Assembly: GCA_021234155.1 (NCBI GenBank)
Contig: JAJEKV010000124.1
Coordinates: forward strand, 1,490,001-1,554,000
Length of the DNA: 64,000 nucleotides
Direction of reading: 5' to 3'
From: Isoetes taiwanensis
Taxonomy: Eukaryota; Streptophyta; Lycopodiopsida; Isoetales; Isoetaceae
The position numbers and the translations under genes were made by a program. The notes under the pieces are model-generated. The model was not told the origin of the DNA and made no database searches. It saw only the letters and a list, made by a program, of their open reading frames with translations. The stretch's first letter is position 1. Each line of letters starts with the position of its first letter. Positions 38,001 to 49,533 of the stretch are shown piece after piece.

Positions 38001-38700
38001 CAAGTAATCTTAAGGGTGAATGTTTGTAGATGCACTCAAATTTGAAAGTGGCACTATTTTGGGGTCCCAAGGAAGATATTGTACTTGTAGGATGCAAATT
38101 ATTACTTTGAACCACATCTACCCATGTGCTACAACAAATAGAGTCAACTTATATCTATGTATAACATTATTAATCCCAAAAGGAGAGCTCTGCAATGACA
38201 TACCACCTTCTATGTACCCAGCATTCCTGGTAGTCATAGTGCTACATGCAGATGTTTTACATCTTTGTGCCACCCACCACTGCAATAATTTGCATATACA
38301 TATGTATTGCAGTGCATCCCATTGCATGTTTATTTTATTTATTTGAAGAACTTATGTGTACTTGTACTATTTGGGATTCCATGCACAACAACAAGAACTT
38401 CTTCCTCTAATTGCGGTCAGATTACAAAGTCCTTTTCCAACGTAGTATGCATAGCAAAAACAAAGCATGTCGATAATAGATAAATAAAAATCAATATTTA
38501 GTCGCGTATTTTGCATGAGGGAGTTTGTTAATACCATCCACAAATAACAGTCACATGATTTATATCTTACCACAAGAGTACTGGTTGTGATATGCCACTA
38601 GGAGTTGATTTTTAGAAGCATATAGGCATGTATTCATACAATAATACCCATGGAAGCATATACTCATTTATGCATACAATAATGGTTATTGTTTTTAAGA
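35040..38700. other. Long AT-rich intergenic stretch with diverged internal repeats
   Basis: No gene recognised. A block beginning AGGT..TAGCTTGGCTTTAG, followed by sequence around GATAGAGTCA and AGCTTGCA, occurs at about 35750-36000 and again at 36525-36730. Parts flanking it are echoed at 35700-35760 and 36755-36810, so a diverged tandem repeat is likely. The reading frame at 38020-38346 shows no family resemblance. Confidence 0.45.
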
Positions 38701-38714
38701 GAAAGAAGCTGCTA

Positions 38715-38838
38715 TATGGTTACAAACATGAGTATATGCCCGCCCCTTTTAGGAGCTGTTCAATAAAGATTTCTCTTATGGTTACAAACATGAGTATATG
38801 CCCGCCCCTTTTAGGAGCTGTTCAATAAAGATTTCTCT
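38715..38838. repeat. 62-bp perfect tandem duplication
   Basis: Two adjacent 62-bp copies begin TATGGTTACAAACATGAG. The first continues CTCT before the second starts. The copies are practically identical, which points to a recent event. Confidence 0.85.
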
Positions 38839-39632
38839 GCCAATGAGGAGCAATAACATTTTGTTGGAGGGCAAACATTGGAAATGAGATCTAGCAATAA
38901 CCTGATTGTAAATAGCTTCTTATGACATGCACTACCAATTTAAAGCATGACAATGATTGATTGTAGATAGCTTAACTCGCTCTTTTTGCAAGATTTGGCT
39001 ATAATAACATATTAGAAAGTCATGCGCTATTGCAAATGCTTTACCCAACAACTAACAGATTGTATTGAAGCAATCCGTTGTGTCTGGGCACCTCGTTTCT
39101 TTTTTCCTTTTCTTTTTTAGGAAGAAGAATCAAATTGAATTAACTTATATTCTGAGGCCAAATGAGATATATTATATCCTAACATCTATAGAGGCCAAAT
39201 GAGATGGAACATATGGATGTTGCTAAGGCCCATGTGTTTGCCATTTCACCCGAATCATGTAGCCATTCCCATTGGAAACCTTCGAAAGCTTCATTCCTAT
39301 TGGAGACCTTCGAAAGCTTAGACTTCGCTCAGATTTGTATTCTTCACAAGATAATTCTTGCAGCTAGAAGACAAAGTTAAGCATGTTCCATCCATTTCCA
39401 AAAACGTCCCTAAAGACTGGGGTTCTTTGCCTCTTAAGCAAAAGCCGGCCAAAGGAATGTAATGAGAGTGGCCACTTTCTTGTAGTAGTTTCAAAGTATA
39501 TTGCCAAAATTTTAATGGAAGGATATATTGATTAAGATGCATATGGTGATCCAATTTAGATGGTGCAGATAGACAAAGCTGGGATGGATGAGGTGATAAA
39601 GCTCACTGGCCTATCCCTATGAAACCACTTTG

Positions 39633-40285
39633 CTAAACATGTGTAATGTGTTAGATTTGTTGTTGTACATATAAAGAGATAAGAAAATTTTCAGATACTA
39701 GCAAACGCACATGTAGAGTTTAAAGTGTTGTGGACAAATGCATGTGTAGAGGTAAAAGTGTTGTCCATTGCACATATGTAGAGGTAAAAGTGTTGTCCAC
39801 TGCATATGTAGATGTAAAAATGTTGTGGGCAAATGCACATGTAAAGGTAAAAGTGTTGTGGACATTTTCTAGCAGCAGCTTATTTTATAGAGCAAGTCAC
39901 TCTTCTTATCTCATCTTGCTTAGAAAGTCACTCTTTCACCTTTATTTATTTACATAATTAATTCTCCTCTTTGCTAAACGTGTAATGTGTTAGATTTGTT
40001 GTTGTACATACAATGGGGTAAGAAAATTCCAGATACTAGCAAATGCACATGTAGAGGTAAAAGTGTTGTGGACAAATGCACATGTAGAGGTAAAAGTGTC
40101 GTCCACTCCACTGCATATGTAGAGGTAAAAATGTTGCGGACAAATGCACATGTAGAGGTAAAGTGTTGTGGACATTTTCCAGCAGCAGCTTATTTTGCAA
40201 AGCAAGTCACTCTTCTTATCTCATTTTGCATAGAAAGTCACTCTTCCACCTTTATTTATATTTACATAATTAATTCTCCTCTTTG
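39633..40285. repeat. Two-level tandem repeat: about 340-bp unit containing a 33-36-bp minisatellite
   Basis: The block starting CTAAACATGTGTAATGTG at 39633 recurs at about 39974. Each copy contains four to five short units of the form GCACATGTAGAGGTAAAAGTGTTGTGGACAAAT-like sequence, then a shared tail with CAGCAGCAGCTTATTTT and AAAGTCACTCTT. The long open frame at 39987-40619 runs through the repeats and is not a gene. Confidence 0.85.
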
Positions 40286-40755
40286 GGTGTGGTGTCAATA
40301 CTTCCCATCTGTTCTGTTAAATAGGCTTATGACGGTTGAAATGGAAGACCATTGCCAACCTAATTTATGGGTGACTTTACAACTACATGTTAAGTTTGCA
40401 AATTTTATTTGCCCCAAAGGAATGGAATTGTCATGGAATATAAATTTTTATGTACAAGTCAAAAAACATGTGGCACATGTTGGTCATAGTATAAATTTTG
40501 TTCTGAAAATATTTCAACTCCAAAATTATATTAGATATATTCTAGGAATTGATATGTTATCTCATGTTATTTTTGTTCTTGATAAAGAAGAGCTTGTTTA
40601 CTTGAGTTGTGCACATTGAATGACTTGATCATAACTGGATCGATATTTTTAAACCATCGTAAGATAGTTTTGCCTCAATGCCTTCCCTGTAAGTAATAAC
40701 CCTTAACCAATGTGGAATGCCATAACAGGGACATTACAGAGTAAGTAAAGTGTAC

Positions 40756-43390
40756 CTCCTAGACCAATCTGCAAGTTCTTCAGCAGTTTGTTCATGATCA
40801 AACTCATGTGACAGCCCCACAAAGAAGACACGCTTAGGCTGCAGCCTCTTCACTGCTTCTAGACTCTGAAATTACAACATTATCACTCATGGGTATTCAA
40901 AGCATCCATGCTAAATTGCTGAACCCGGATACCTCGTAAAAGTGAAAATGAGTAGTCTGCGGGTTACTCTAAAGAAAAAGAAAAAGAAAAATGTAATTAG
41001 CAAGCATGATATCCATACCACAAGTAACAGTCTAAAGGAAGGAAACAATCTTTGGCACATAGAACATACAAACGAAAAGGACATAGCCGGACCGCCGTAT
41101 TTAGAGTCCGGGATGTGGTATTTCCGGACTTTTTTTTGTGGTATTTCTGGCCACCCGTTATCAGCCACTGTAACTTCACAGTTTCAAGCCCAGAATCAAC
41201 TGTTTTGGGGCATTTTTTGATCAATCCGGCTCTATCTGGGCTCAAATCACTTCCTCTCTTCATCAAACTAACGTTAAAGAGGCAGACAAAGTGATTAGAA
41301 GGGCTTTTGAAGCAGTTCAAGCCGTCCACGGAGCTGCAAGAACGATCCGACCAAAGATTTCAGCTCCGCCGCGCAGTTTCGCGCTTGGTTTTTGGCCAGA
41401 AATACCACTTTTTGGCCGGAAATACCACCCTTTTTAGCTGGAAATACCACCTTTTTTGGCCGGAAATACCACCTGGCTGATAACGGATGTCCAGAAATAC
41501 CACCAAGAAAGTCCGGAAATACCACATCCCGGACTCTAAATACGGACGTCCGACATAGCCACACAAGCCTCAGCAATGAGTAGCTTAGGAAAAGGGACCA
41601 GTTTGTACTCACAGATCTCTTTCCATTCATATCAAGAAACAGTATGTCCACCTGCCCACCTCCGTCTTTAGATATTACTGCAGAAAAGAAGCTACTTAGA
41701 AAGCTTTTGCATGGCTTGAAGTCCTCCAAGAAAACATTTTATTATACCACACTCTGTGTCTAATGGGATGCGTGAGACATCTGAAATATAAGCTACCCTG
41801 CAGTTCCGACCAAAGAGAAAACCTAGGCAGACATAGTCCTCTCCATGCATAACCTTGGCCCTAATCAGTGTTAGTTACCTTCATGCTATATGAATGGTTC
41901 CAAATAATTGTCAGAAAAAATGAAAAGATTTGTTAGCTAACAACAAACACATCAGAGCATTGAATTGGGTGCACTTTCTTTCATTCTCTTGAAATCTCAT
42001 GGACTTCCACGCTAAAGGTTCTTGTTCTCCTAACTGCAGATGGGTTCTAGCCTTATTTAATGCTCTACCAAATAAGAAAACACATTTTCTGCTTTTTCTC
42101 CATGGAAACAGAGTTTGTTCTATAACCAGCTATGCCTATGCCATGTTTACCATTCTAAATGCTGTGAACCTAAAATCTGTAACAATGTTCTTTCAAAAAC
42201 GATCATCTACATCTACAAAAGATGCAGTTGGTAAAAAGGCTATCGGTGCAAGAATAATGAGCCGTATCCAGCTACAAAGCTTTTATATAAATGATTAGCA
42301 ATTGAGCATAAGCATCTCTCATTGAGATCTGTTGATAAAAATCAATTAATGCCATACCTTTCAACTTTTCAACTCTTACTACATTTCTATCAAGTAGAGA
42401 ACGTACTGGCAACACGCTGAACTCCAGGCCTTGAACCTTGAAGGATGAATGGCAGGAAGATTCAATTACATGCCACTGGATCGGTGAACTTCCCCCTCCT
42501 TTTACCATCTTCTGCTGGACTAAATACGGAAATTTCTTGAGCACCTAGAAGCACAACACCAGGAGTAAAGAAAGTGAAAATATTATGAGCATATATTTGG
42601 AAAGACAAGAAACAAGGTGTACCTACCTTTCCATGGTTTGGCGAGAGAGAAATACTGGCATAGGCTCAATCATATTCCTCGGTCTTACACAGCAGATTTC
42701 ATCCAGACCCAGAACTGCATCCGCATGTTCATGTGTTAAGATAAGCTGCGGACAGGAAAAATAGTCGATCAGCTGCGCTGCCAAAACTGGAAATTAGCAA
42801 GACTGCTAGCACTCCTCTTTGTACCCTTCCAGATGCCTTGATGTTGATATCGAACCCTCATCTTGCATAAAGGCTTTTGGGAAGACTACTTGGTACTTTT
42901 AACTTATGCCTATAAAGTATGTCAGAGTCTTTTACATTGGATAGAGGAATCATCAATTAGAATTCAGAAGTTACAAGATGCAGCACATTGTAGGCCCATA
43001 ATGGTACAGAAGATGGGATGTAACTTCACCAAACTTGTTTATTTCATTTGGGTGCAGCTTTTTAATTGCACTAGCTTATAATGAAAGCTTGCATATTACA
43101 GTTTCCTTAATTTTACTCAACTGAATTTAAAAAATATAGCCTGTAGAGAACAAATGCTGCACAACCTATAACTGCTACCATTCTTTTTCTAGCAATGTTT
43201 ATAATTGCTACTAAGGCATATGTACCCATCACCTAAATTTCTTCAGATACTCACAGCATCTAGCCTTGGAACTTTATGCTGAAAATACCAACGAAACACC
43301 TGTTCTCTAAAACTTTTACCAGCATCTATTTGGATATACCGATATGTCCCATCCTCACAATTGTATTTGATCAAAAGTGATGAATTACAC
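40756..43390 (-). CDS. PhnP-like metallo-beta-lactamase-fold hydrolase (partial gene model)
   Basis: Seven minus-strand exons are recognisable with GT-AG borders: 43390-43255, 42745-42627, 42544-42407, 41853-41748, 41677-41613, 40968-40933 and 40865-40756. In order they give NSSLLIKYN and DAGKSFREQVFRWYF, the metal-binding LILTHEHADAVLGLDE, KFPYLVQQK, VMHGEDYV and VAYISDVSRIP, GGGQVDILFLD, a 12-codon exon with THF, and LQPKRVFFVGLSHEFDHEQ. This matches the plant cytosolic MBL-fold family (Arabidopsis At1g30300 type). About 237 of an expected 300-320 residues are found. The first exon (start and Cys-rich segment) and the last one are not located. Exon 2 ends in phase 2 but exon 3 begins in phase 0, a one-base slip, whereas all later junctions fit. 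A MITE sits in the intron between exons 5 and 6. It may be a working gene with an assembly error, or a young pseudogene. The substrate is unknown. Confidence 0.8.
41089..41551. mobile_element. 463-bp MULE-type MITE with 9-bp target duplication
   Basis: The element begins GGACCGCCGTATTTAGAGTC and ends with the inverse, GACTCTAAATACGGACGTCC. The inverted repeats extend for about 80 bp with few changes. GACATAGCC flanks it perfectly on both sides (41080-41088 and 41552-41560), the 9-bp duplication typical of Mutator-like transposons. The inner ends contain repeats of RGAAATACCAC. It encodes no protein and lies in an intron of the MBL-fold gene. Confidence 0.9.
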
Positions 43391-44549
43391 CTAAAATACA
43401 TAATTCATATTGATGTCAAGATTAATCTTCTAGTTAACAGATCCTTTGATAATGCCCAATAACTAGATTATTAATCATCCCTTTTCCTAATGTTAGACTA
43501 CTTATGTCAAGATAAGCAGACTATGAGACAGAGCACCACAATTTGAGAATCACCAAAATGAAGGAACTATGTAATTTGTTAACAAATTATATCTCGAATC
43601 TTCAGCAAGGTCTTTGATTTCCACCTCTTAAGTCTCCTTTGAAATAAGTTAACGGCAGAAATAGCATTTATTTTAAAGCAACGAATGCACCTAAAGGGCT
43701 TTTATGGCTGCCCTCGAAAAGAAATATGGCAGGCATTTTGTGGTGGTTTGTAACAGTAAACTGACGATGCTAAAAGTAGTAAAGTGTTCAGTATAATCAA
43801 TGTATCTGGAACGCTACACACATGCTAACCCCATGAGTAACATGATTTGCAGCGCAGCTGCAGAAAATGTGTCTTTCTTGATGTGAATGTATTGGCTCTA
43901 ACAAACATTCCCTAGTGCATAGATTCATGTAACTTTGACCACCTTCATATGTAAATCATTTAACCTTGACAGTAAACATTATACTTTATGTACATTCTCA
44001 AGTCTGGTGGTACTCCAGACTGGCAATGTCCAGGTGATTAGAACTTCTTATATGCAAGGTTCCCATCAAAACGGAAGACAGATCTCCCTAATCAGAACAG
44101 GTGATTTTCTTTGTTCTTAATTATCAGTATACACGGAATATTCATGTATTGGTATGTGTTCTATACTCCTGTATTGATATGTGAATGAAAGCAAGAACAT
44201 CAAGAGAGACGTTCTCCAAAAAAGAGAGGACCCCTTAACTTCCCTAACCAGCAGAGACTTTAATCCAGCAGTTTCTTGCTATTTGATCTTGGATTGGTGA
44301 TGGCAATGCAACTAAGAAGACAAATCGATTATGAAAGGAAGGCCGGATCTTTATTAATCATAACTCTAGCACTGCAGCTGTTGAGGATGATAACCTATGG
44401 CATTGATATATTGGCCTGACTAATGCCCCCCATTTCTAGACGTTATGTAATAAGTTTTATTGTTTCTATGTCGTACCAAGAAGTTAAGAACAGTAGCAAG
44501 AAGCATACAAGTTGAATGACTTAAATCTTATGATTGGGCATGAGCATGT
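43391..44549. other. Upstream part of the MBL-fold gene; no further exon found
   Basis: The missing first exon should lie on the minus strand here or beyond the transposon at 44550. I find no segment encoding the expected glycine-rich start motif or Cys pairs. Confidence 0.4.
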
Positions 44550-44718
44550 GGATCCCCTCCGCCGGGATCCCCTGCCCGTGGCTGATAACGGCGGACGCTA
44601 TCCGCCGAGGTGATCTCTTCCTGAGAGGTGTTCACCACAAACCCTGCTTCCTTCATGGACCTAGATGACAAGGGAATTATGTACTTGCAAAATCAAAATA
44701 GGCTAGAGACGATGATTA

Positions 44719-46788
44719 GAAGTTATACCTGAGGTATGCCATGTGTGTCTCCATGTTGTTGGTTAGAATGTAGAGCAGCCAATCAATCCTCCGTCCTCGG
44801 AGTGCTCGTTCTGAAATGCCCAGGCGCCTTTTCAAGGCACAATGCCATGCCTCTATGGCTGCATTAGTCTCTTGGTTTGAGTGAGGGTACATCCTTGTAG
44901 CCAATACCCATTGGCAAATGTTTTTGGTCCACTCCTTACTTATATAAGCCGCCAACTTGGGGTATTGAGGATACTTTCTCACTAAGTCTTCCAATTTCTT
45001 AGTGGCCTCCCTCCTTACTGCCTCCCTATACTCTTCACCGTAGACATTGTCCCCTAGAGGACCTTCTGTCCTGTACATAATGTACCAAGTTCCTTGAACA
45101 GATCGTTACGTGCCACCTTGTTCTTGATGTTCTTCTGCAACCACTTGATCCAAGCCCTCCTCACGTGCCATATGCAAATTTGCACGGGCACACTAGGGAA
45201 AAACCTATGGAAATAAACAATGTTAGTACATATGGAATTCTCCCAAGGATTAGAGTTTGACAAGTTACTTTTTTCACGGCCTTTATCTCAGCATGGGCAT
45301 CATCTGTAATGATGCAAGAAGGTTGCCAATCAGGAGGCATAAGGATTCCTTTAGTGCTTGCATCCACTTTGTTATAGCTCCACTCTTTTGAAAATTGGTA
45401 AGAACATAAGCCAATGGTAAACCATTGAAATACTCATCAAAGGCGATAAGTGTGAAAAGATAGAACCTGCATTAAAACATACACAATAATCAAATCAACT
45501 CATTGTACGAGGAGCACACACACTAAAAGTTGAGGAAGAACCGCACCTCTTGTCGTTTGTTTTGAAAGTAGAGTCCATGCAAATGGCTCTGTTCTTACCA
45601 AATCTCAACATGGACTCCCTTTGGATTGGAGTCATAACTCCTAATTGAAAAGTCTCCGTGCTCATGCATGAACACAGAATCTTGGTGTTGTTGAACCCAC
45701 ATGTGAATGCTAGTGGGAAGATCTTCATGTATCTTCCATGTGTTACAAACAACTCCCTTTTCAACATTGTACACGTCCCAAATTTTCAACACATCATCCC
45801 TACACATGCTTTCCTGTCCATTCACTTCAAGTCTCAACCTCCACCTTTCTTCATGCATGTTCATGACACTACGTGGCGTGTGCCATTGGACAAGCTTCTC
45901 TCTTACCCATTCCTTCAATTTTTGTGAGATCCAGGGTGCTAGCTTGAACTTAATTCCAGAGGATGGGTCTATGGACCTACCATGGCAGGGCAAACCTTGG
46001 ATATTCTTGTGATCAAACCCATAATAAGTGATATGTGAAAATTCTGGAAGGAAATAGAGTTGCCTGATTGTGAAATAACATTGGCAGCCCCTACGTATGC
46101 CCTCTCCCCTCTCAACCCTTTTCCTACGTGTGCCCGGTGGACGTGGTCTATCCTCAACCACATGAGTGTTTGATGTCTTGTCTTGAGGCCCATATGAACA
46201 CCAATATCTGTATTGTGCATTACAAGTTAGTTTTGATCTACTAGGTGTAATCCTAACGACAAGCACATCAAATGACTTAAGAAAGCAAGAATTATAATCA
46301 AACACATAACCTATTGGATCTTGGACTCATGATTTAAAAAACAAACACATGAATCAAACCAATACCTCTTCAACGTCATATAGGAATCCTTGTAGGGTCT
46401 TTTTAACACTCTCTCAGGCACTGAACTCCTTAGATAGAAATTGGCAGGTGCTTCACAATTCCTCTGCTCCCCAAGAACGAAATCTTGGACCCGGTCTGTA
46501 TGGATGTAGCAGGTCCAAACAAGCATCTGGCCACCCCCTTGAATACCAGGTACCTGATGCTCTTCAGGATACCAATGTACATTGCCATGATCAAACAGGC
46601 CATTTGGAGCTGATTCGGGCTGTATTTCAGCCCAAAGCTGAAAAAAAAAACATTAAACACCAAATGACAATGCTTGTTTACAGCCCTTGAAGATTGCTAT
46701 GAATGAATCGAATACTTACTTCTTCTCTCTTCTCCTCTAATTCCTCCATAGCTGCCGCAGCCACAGTCGCATTCTGCTCCTCCTCCAT
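44719..46788 (-). pseudogene. MULE transposase, intron-containing, frameshifted
   Basis: The first exon starts at ATG 46788 (MEEEQNATVAAAAMEELEEK) and ends at 46720. Others are 46637-46366, 46207-45547, 45466-45269 and 45204-44719, mostly with GT-AG borders. The second and third join in frame to give LKRYWCSYGPQ. Diagnostic MULE segments are TFQLGVMTPIQRESMLRFGKN with AICMDSTFKTND, YLFTLIAFDEYFNGLPLAYV, WQPSCIITDDAHAEIKA, VQICIWHVRRAW and SNQETNAAIEAWHCALKRRL. Frames change near 45660, 45345, at the last intron and near 45070, so no full protein is made as the sequence stands. The MULE transposase cuts and pastes elements by their terminal repeats. The shifts are single-base and the protein is otherwise well kept, which suggests recent decay or consensus error. 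Confidence 0.88.
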
Positions 46789-46834
46789 GCCTCGCTACAT
46801 CGACATCAACACGCAACAGGGAAGAACCACACTC

Positions 46835-47500
46835 AGATGGTGATCCCGGAGGGCGGTCTCAGAACGTCCGCGTGTTTTTATTGTATTGGTTTGTCCGTGC
46901 ATGGGCTGGCAAATTCAAACCTGGACCACCTGTTTAGTCCACGCCGCTATCTCCACCGTCCAAACGTTCTCATATACTGGCCGCCGGAATCACAGGTCCA
47001 AATGATATGGTGATCCCGGACGACGGTATAACTCAGCGGATCTAACGGCTACCAGCAAACCACCTCGGTGTGCATCTAACGGCCAAGAAGAGCTCCCGCC
47101 TCCACGTCGGCGACCTCCACGTCGGCGGTCTCCACGTCGGCCACGGCCGGGTGATCCCGGAGGACGGGATCCACGTCACCCGCCTGGGGATCCCGGAGGA
47201 GGGGATCAGCACGGCGGATAGCGCCCGCCGTTAACAGCCACCGCCCGGGGTGATCCCGGAGGACGGGATCGCCGTCGGGGATGCCTGGGATCCCGAGGAG
47301 GGGATCACCTCGGCGGATAGTGTCCGCCGTTATCAGCCATGGGCGGCTGATCCCGGAGGAGGGGATCCACGTCCGGGGTATCAGGGATCCCAGAGGAGGG
47401 GATCACCTCGGTGGGATAACGCTCGCCATTAACAGCCACGTCGGGGTGATCCCGGAGGACGGGATTGTCGTCCGGGGTGCCGGGGATCCCGGAGGAGGAC
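46835..47500. repeat. Subterminal repeat cluster (GATCCCGGAGGANGGGATC)
   Basis: The motif occurs at 46841, 47011, 47152, 47187, 47252, 47289, 47349, 47386, 47447 and 47487. From 47152 onward it alternates in a period of 97-100 bp together with GCCGTTAWCAGCCA. The motif is itself near-palindromic (GATCCC...GGGATC). Such repeats are expected binding sites for a MULE transposase. Confidence 0.8.
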
Positions 47501-47544
47501 CAAATCCCCCTGGAACCCCCTGTTATTTTGCTACATATTAGAAT

Positions 47545-48335
47545 CTAATGCTTGCGAGATATGCACAACATGGAGAAGGGATCAAATAATGATGCAAGAA
47601 GGAATAAAACTAGATATAATCTCATGGAACATAATGATTGAAGGACATGTCCCCGAAGACAAAGGCCTTCAACCTCTAGAAATAGGAAGATGCAAAGATG
47701 GGGATAAAACCGGATAAAGTCACATTTTTTAGGAGACTAAAGGCATATAGCAGAATAGGTGCAATAGACAAAGGAAATGCTTTCATGAAGAATTTATTAG
47801 ATATGGATATCAAGATGACGCGATAGTTGGAAATATCCTAGTTGACTTCGGAATTACCTCGGAATCACGATATGGTTTCATTGGGTTCACTAATTGATGG
47901 TTTATCGAATAAAAAAAGGGATATCTGATCATAAAATATTATGAGAAAATGCAGGAAGCAGGAATTAAACCAAAGGTAACTTTAAAGCATGTCTGAACGT
48001 AGGAGAAATACTGAAAGGAAGATTTGAGCATAACAAGATTATTGTAAATGGACTTCTGTCGGACATGGTAGTGGAAATTATACTGGTTGTTATATATACA
48101 AAGTGTGAAAGTCCAAATGAAGCATGCAGAGTCTTTGGCAAGTTGAAAAGTCGGAATTTAGTGCCTTGGAGCATAATGATCGCAGGTTATATATAGCATG
48201 GGGGTCACTAGCTTTGGAATGCTTTGCAAGGATGAGATGAGACATAAAAGCATGAGGTCAGATGAGGTATCATTCGCTAGTTTTTTTATTGCATGTAGTC
48301 ATGTCTAGTAGATGAAGGCTATTGGTATTGCCAAA
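47545..48335 (+). pseudogene. Pentatricopeptide repeat (PLS-type PPR) protein pseudogene
   Basis: Fragments in several frames carry PPR repeats in a natural order: WNIMIEGHV (47625-47655), VGNILVDFG (47820-47850), YEKMQEAGIKPKVT (47940-47985), YTKCESPNEACRVFGKLKS followed by VPWSIMIAGYI (48090-48195), and SDEVSFASFFIACSHV (48258-48310). Plant PPR proteins bind organellar RNA and work in editing, splicing or stability. Many stops and shifts make this an old, non-functional fragment of perhaps seven repeat motifs. The 0.33-kb tandem repeat begins directly after it. Confidence 0.8.
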
Positions 48336-48390
48336 CCATGGACCAACAACATGGGATCATGCCTCCTAAGTTGTCCATGATGCCTTCATG

Positions 48391-49533
48391 GTAGAACTTG
48401 TGCCTATACGTGTCCTCCACTTTGTCTGCCATAAGGCAGCAGGCTAAGCTCCACAATAATTGTGTGAGTATGCACTAGTAAAAATTGGCTTCCATGTACA
48501 CTGGGGCTGGTATACTGGTTGTTGTCTAAAAATTTCCCCACTTCCTAAGGCGAGATTCTATCCTGCCTACAAAGTGTGCATGTATGGCTAAAGTTTTGCC
48601 CAACGGATGTGTGGTGAGTTGGTATAGGCCTATTAATGCCAAAATAAATGTGCACTTGGTCAGGGGTTCAATCCTGGCCAGTGTATGTTTAGCTTTGGGT
48701 GTTGGTTACTGGAGTTATACGATGATGATCCCCGACGTGGTAGAACTTGTGCCTATACGTGTCCTCCACTTTGTCGCCATAAGGCGTGGGGATAAGCTCC
48801 ACAATAATTGTGTGAGTATGCACTAGTAAAATTGGCTTCCCCGTATAATTGGTTGTTGTCTAAAAATTTCCCCACTTCCTAAGGGGATTCTATCCCCGCC
48901 TACAAAGTGTGCATGTATGGCTAAAGTTTTGCCCAACGGATGTGTGGTGAGTTGGTATAGGCCTATTAATGCCAAAATAAATGTGCACTTGGTCAGGGGT
49001 TCAATCCTGGCCAGTGTATGTTTAGCTTTGGGTGTTGGTTACTGGGGTTATACGATGATGATCCCCGACGTGGTAGAACTTGTGCCTATACGTGTCCTCC
49101 ACTTTGTCTGCCATAAGGCAGCAGGATAAGCTCCACAATAATTGTGTGAGTATGCACTAGTAAAAATTGGCTTCCATGTACACTGGGGCTGGTATACTGG
49201 TTGTTGTCTAAAAATTTCCCCACTTCCTAAGGCGGGATTCTATCCTGCCTACAAAGTGGCTAAAGTTTTGCCCAACGGATGTGTGGTGAGTTAATGTGCA
49301 CTTGGTCAGGGGTTCAATCCTAGCCAGTGTATGTTTAGCTTTGGGTGTTGGTTACTGGGGTTATACGATGATGATCCCCGACGTGGTAGAACTTGTGCCT
49401 ATACGTGTCCTCCACTTTGTCTGCCATAAGGCAGCAGGATAAGCTCCACAATAATTGTGTGAGTATGCACTAGTAAAAATTGGCTTCCATGTACACTGGG
49501 GCTGGTATAATACTGGTTGTTGTCTAAAAATGT
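48391..49533. repeat. Tandem repeat, 313-349-bp unit, 3.4 copies
   Basis: GTAGAACTTGTGCCTATACG starts units at 48391, 48740, 49073 and 49386; the third lacks about 36 bp. Each full unit contains GGTTCAATCC (first at 48665), which resembles the B box of a tRNA-type polymerase III promoter. A SINE-like ancestor is therefore possible. Small open frames repeat with the unit and show no family resemblance. Confidence 0.85.

Larger units (their letters stand above)
44550..47500 (-). mobile_element. Mutator-like transposon with transposase remnant and multiplied ends
   Basis: The left end at 44550-44616 (GGATCCCCTCCGCCGGGATC ... GGCTGATAACGGCGGACG ... CCGAGGTGATC) is the inverse of 47302-47368. Four units of about 98 bp carrying GATCCCGGAGGANGGGATC follow each other at the right end. 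A transposase gene lies between on the minus strand. No 9-bp flanking duplication could be identified, probably because the exact right end within the repeated units is unclear. Confidence 0.8.

Noticed and set aside
39987-40619. 210-codon open frame
   Set aside because: It crosses minisatellite units and unrelated AT-rich DNA; no domain and no codon bias.
41295-41729. 144-codon minus-strand frame
   Set aside because: It is a chance fusion of MBL-fold exon 5, intron and MITE end; the exon borders contradict it.
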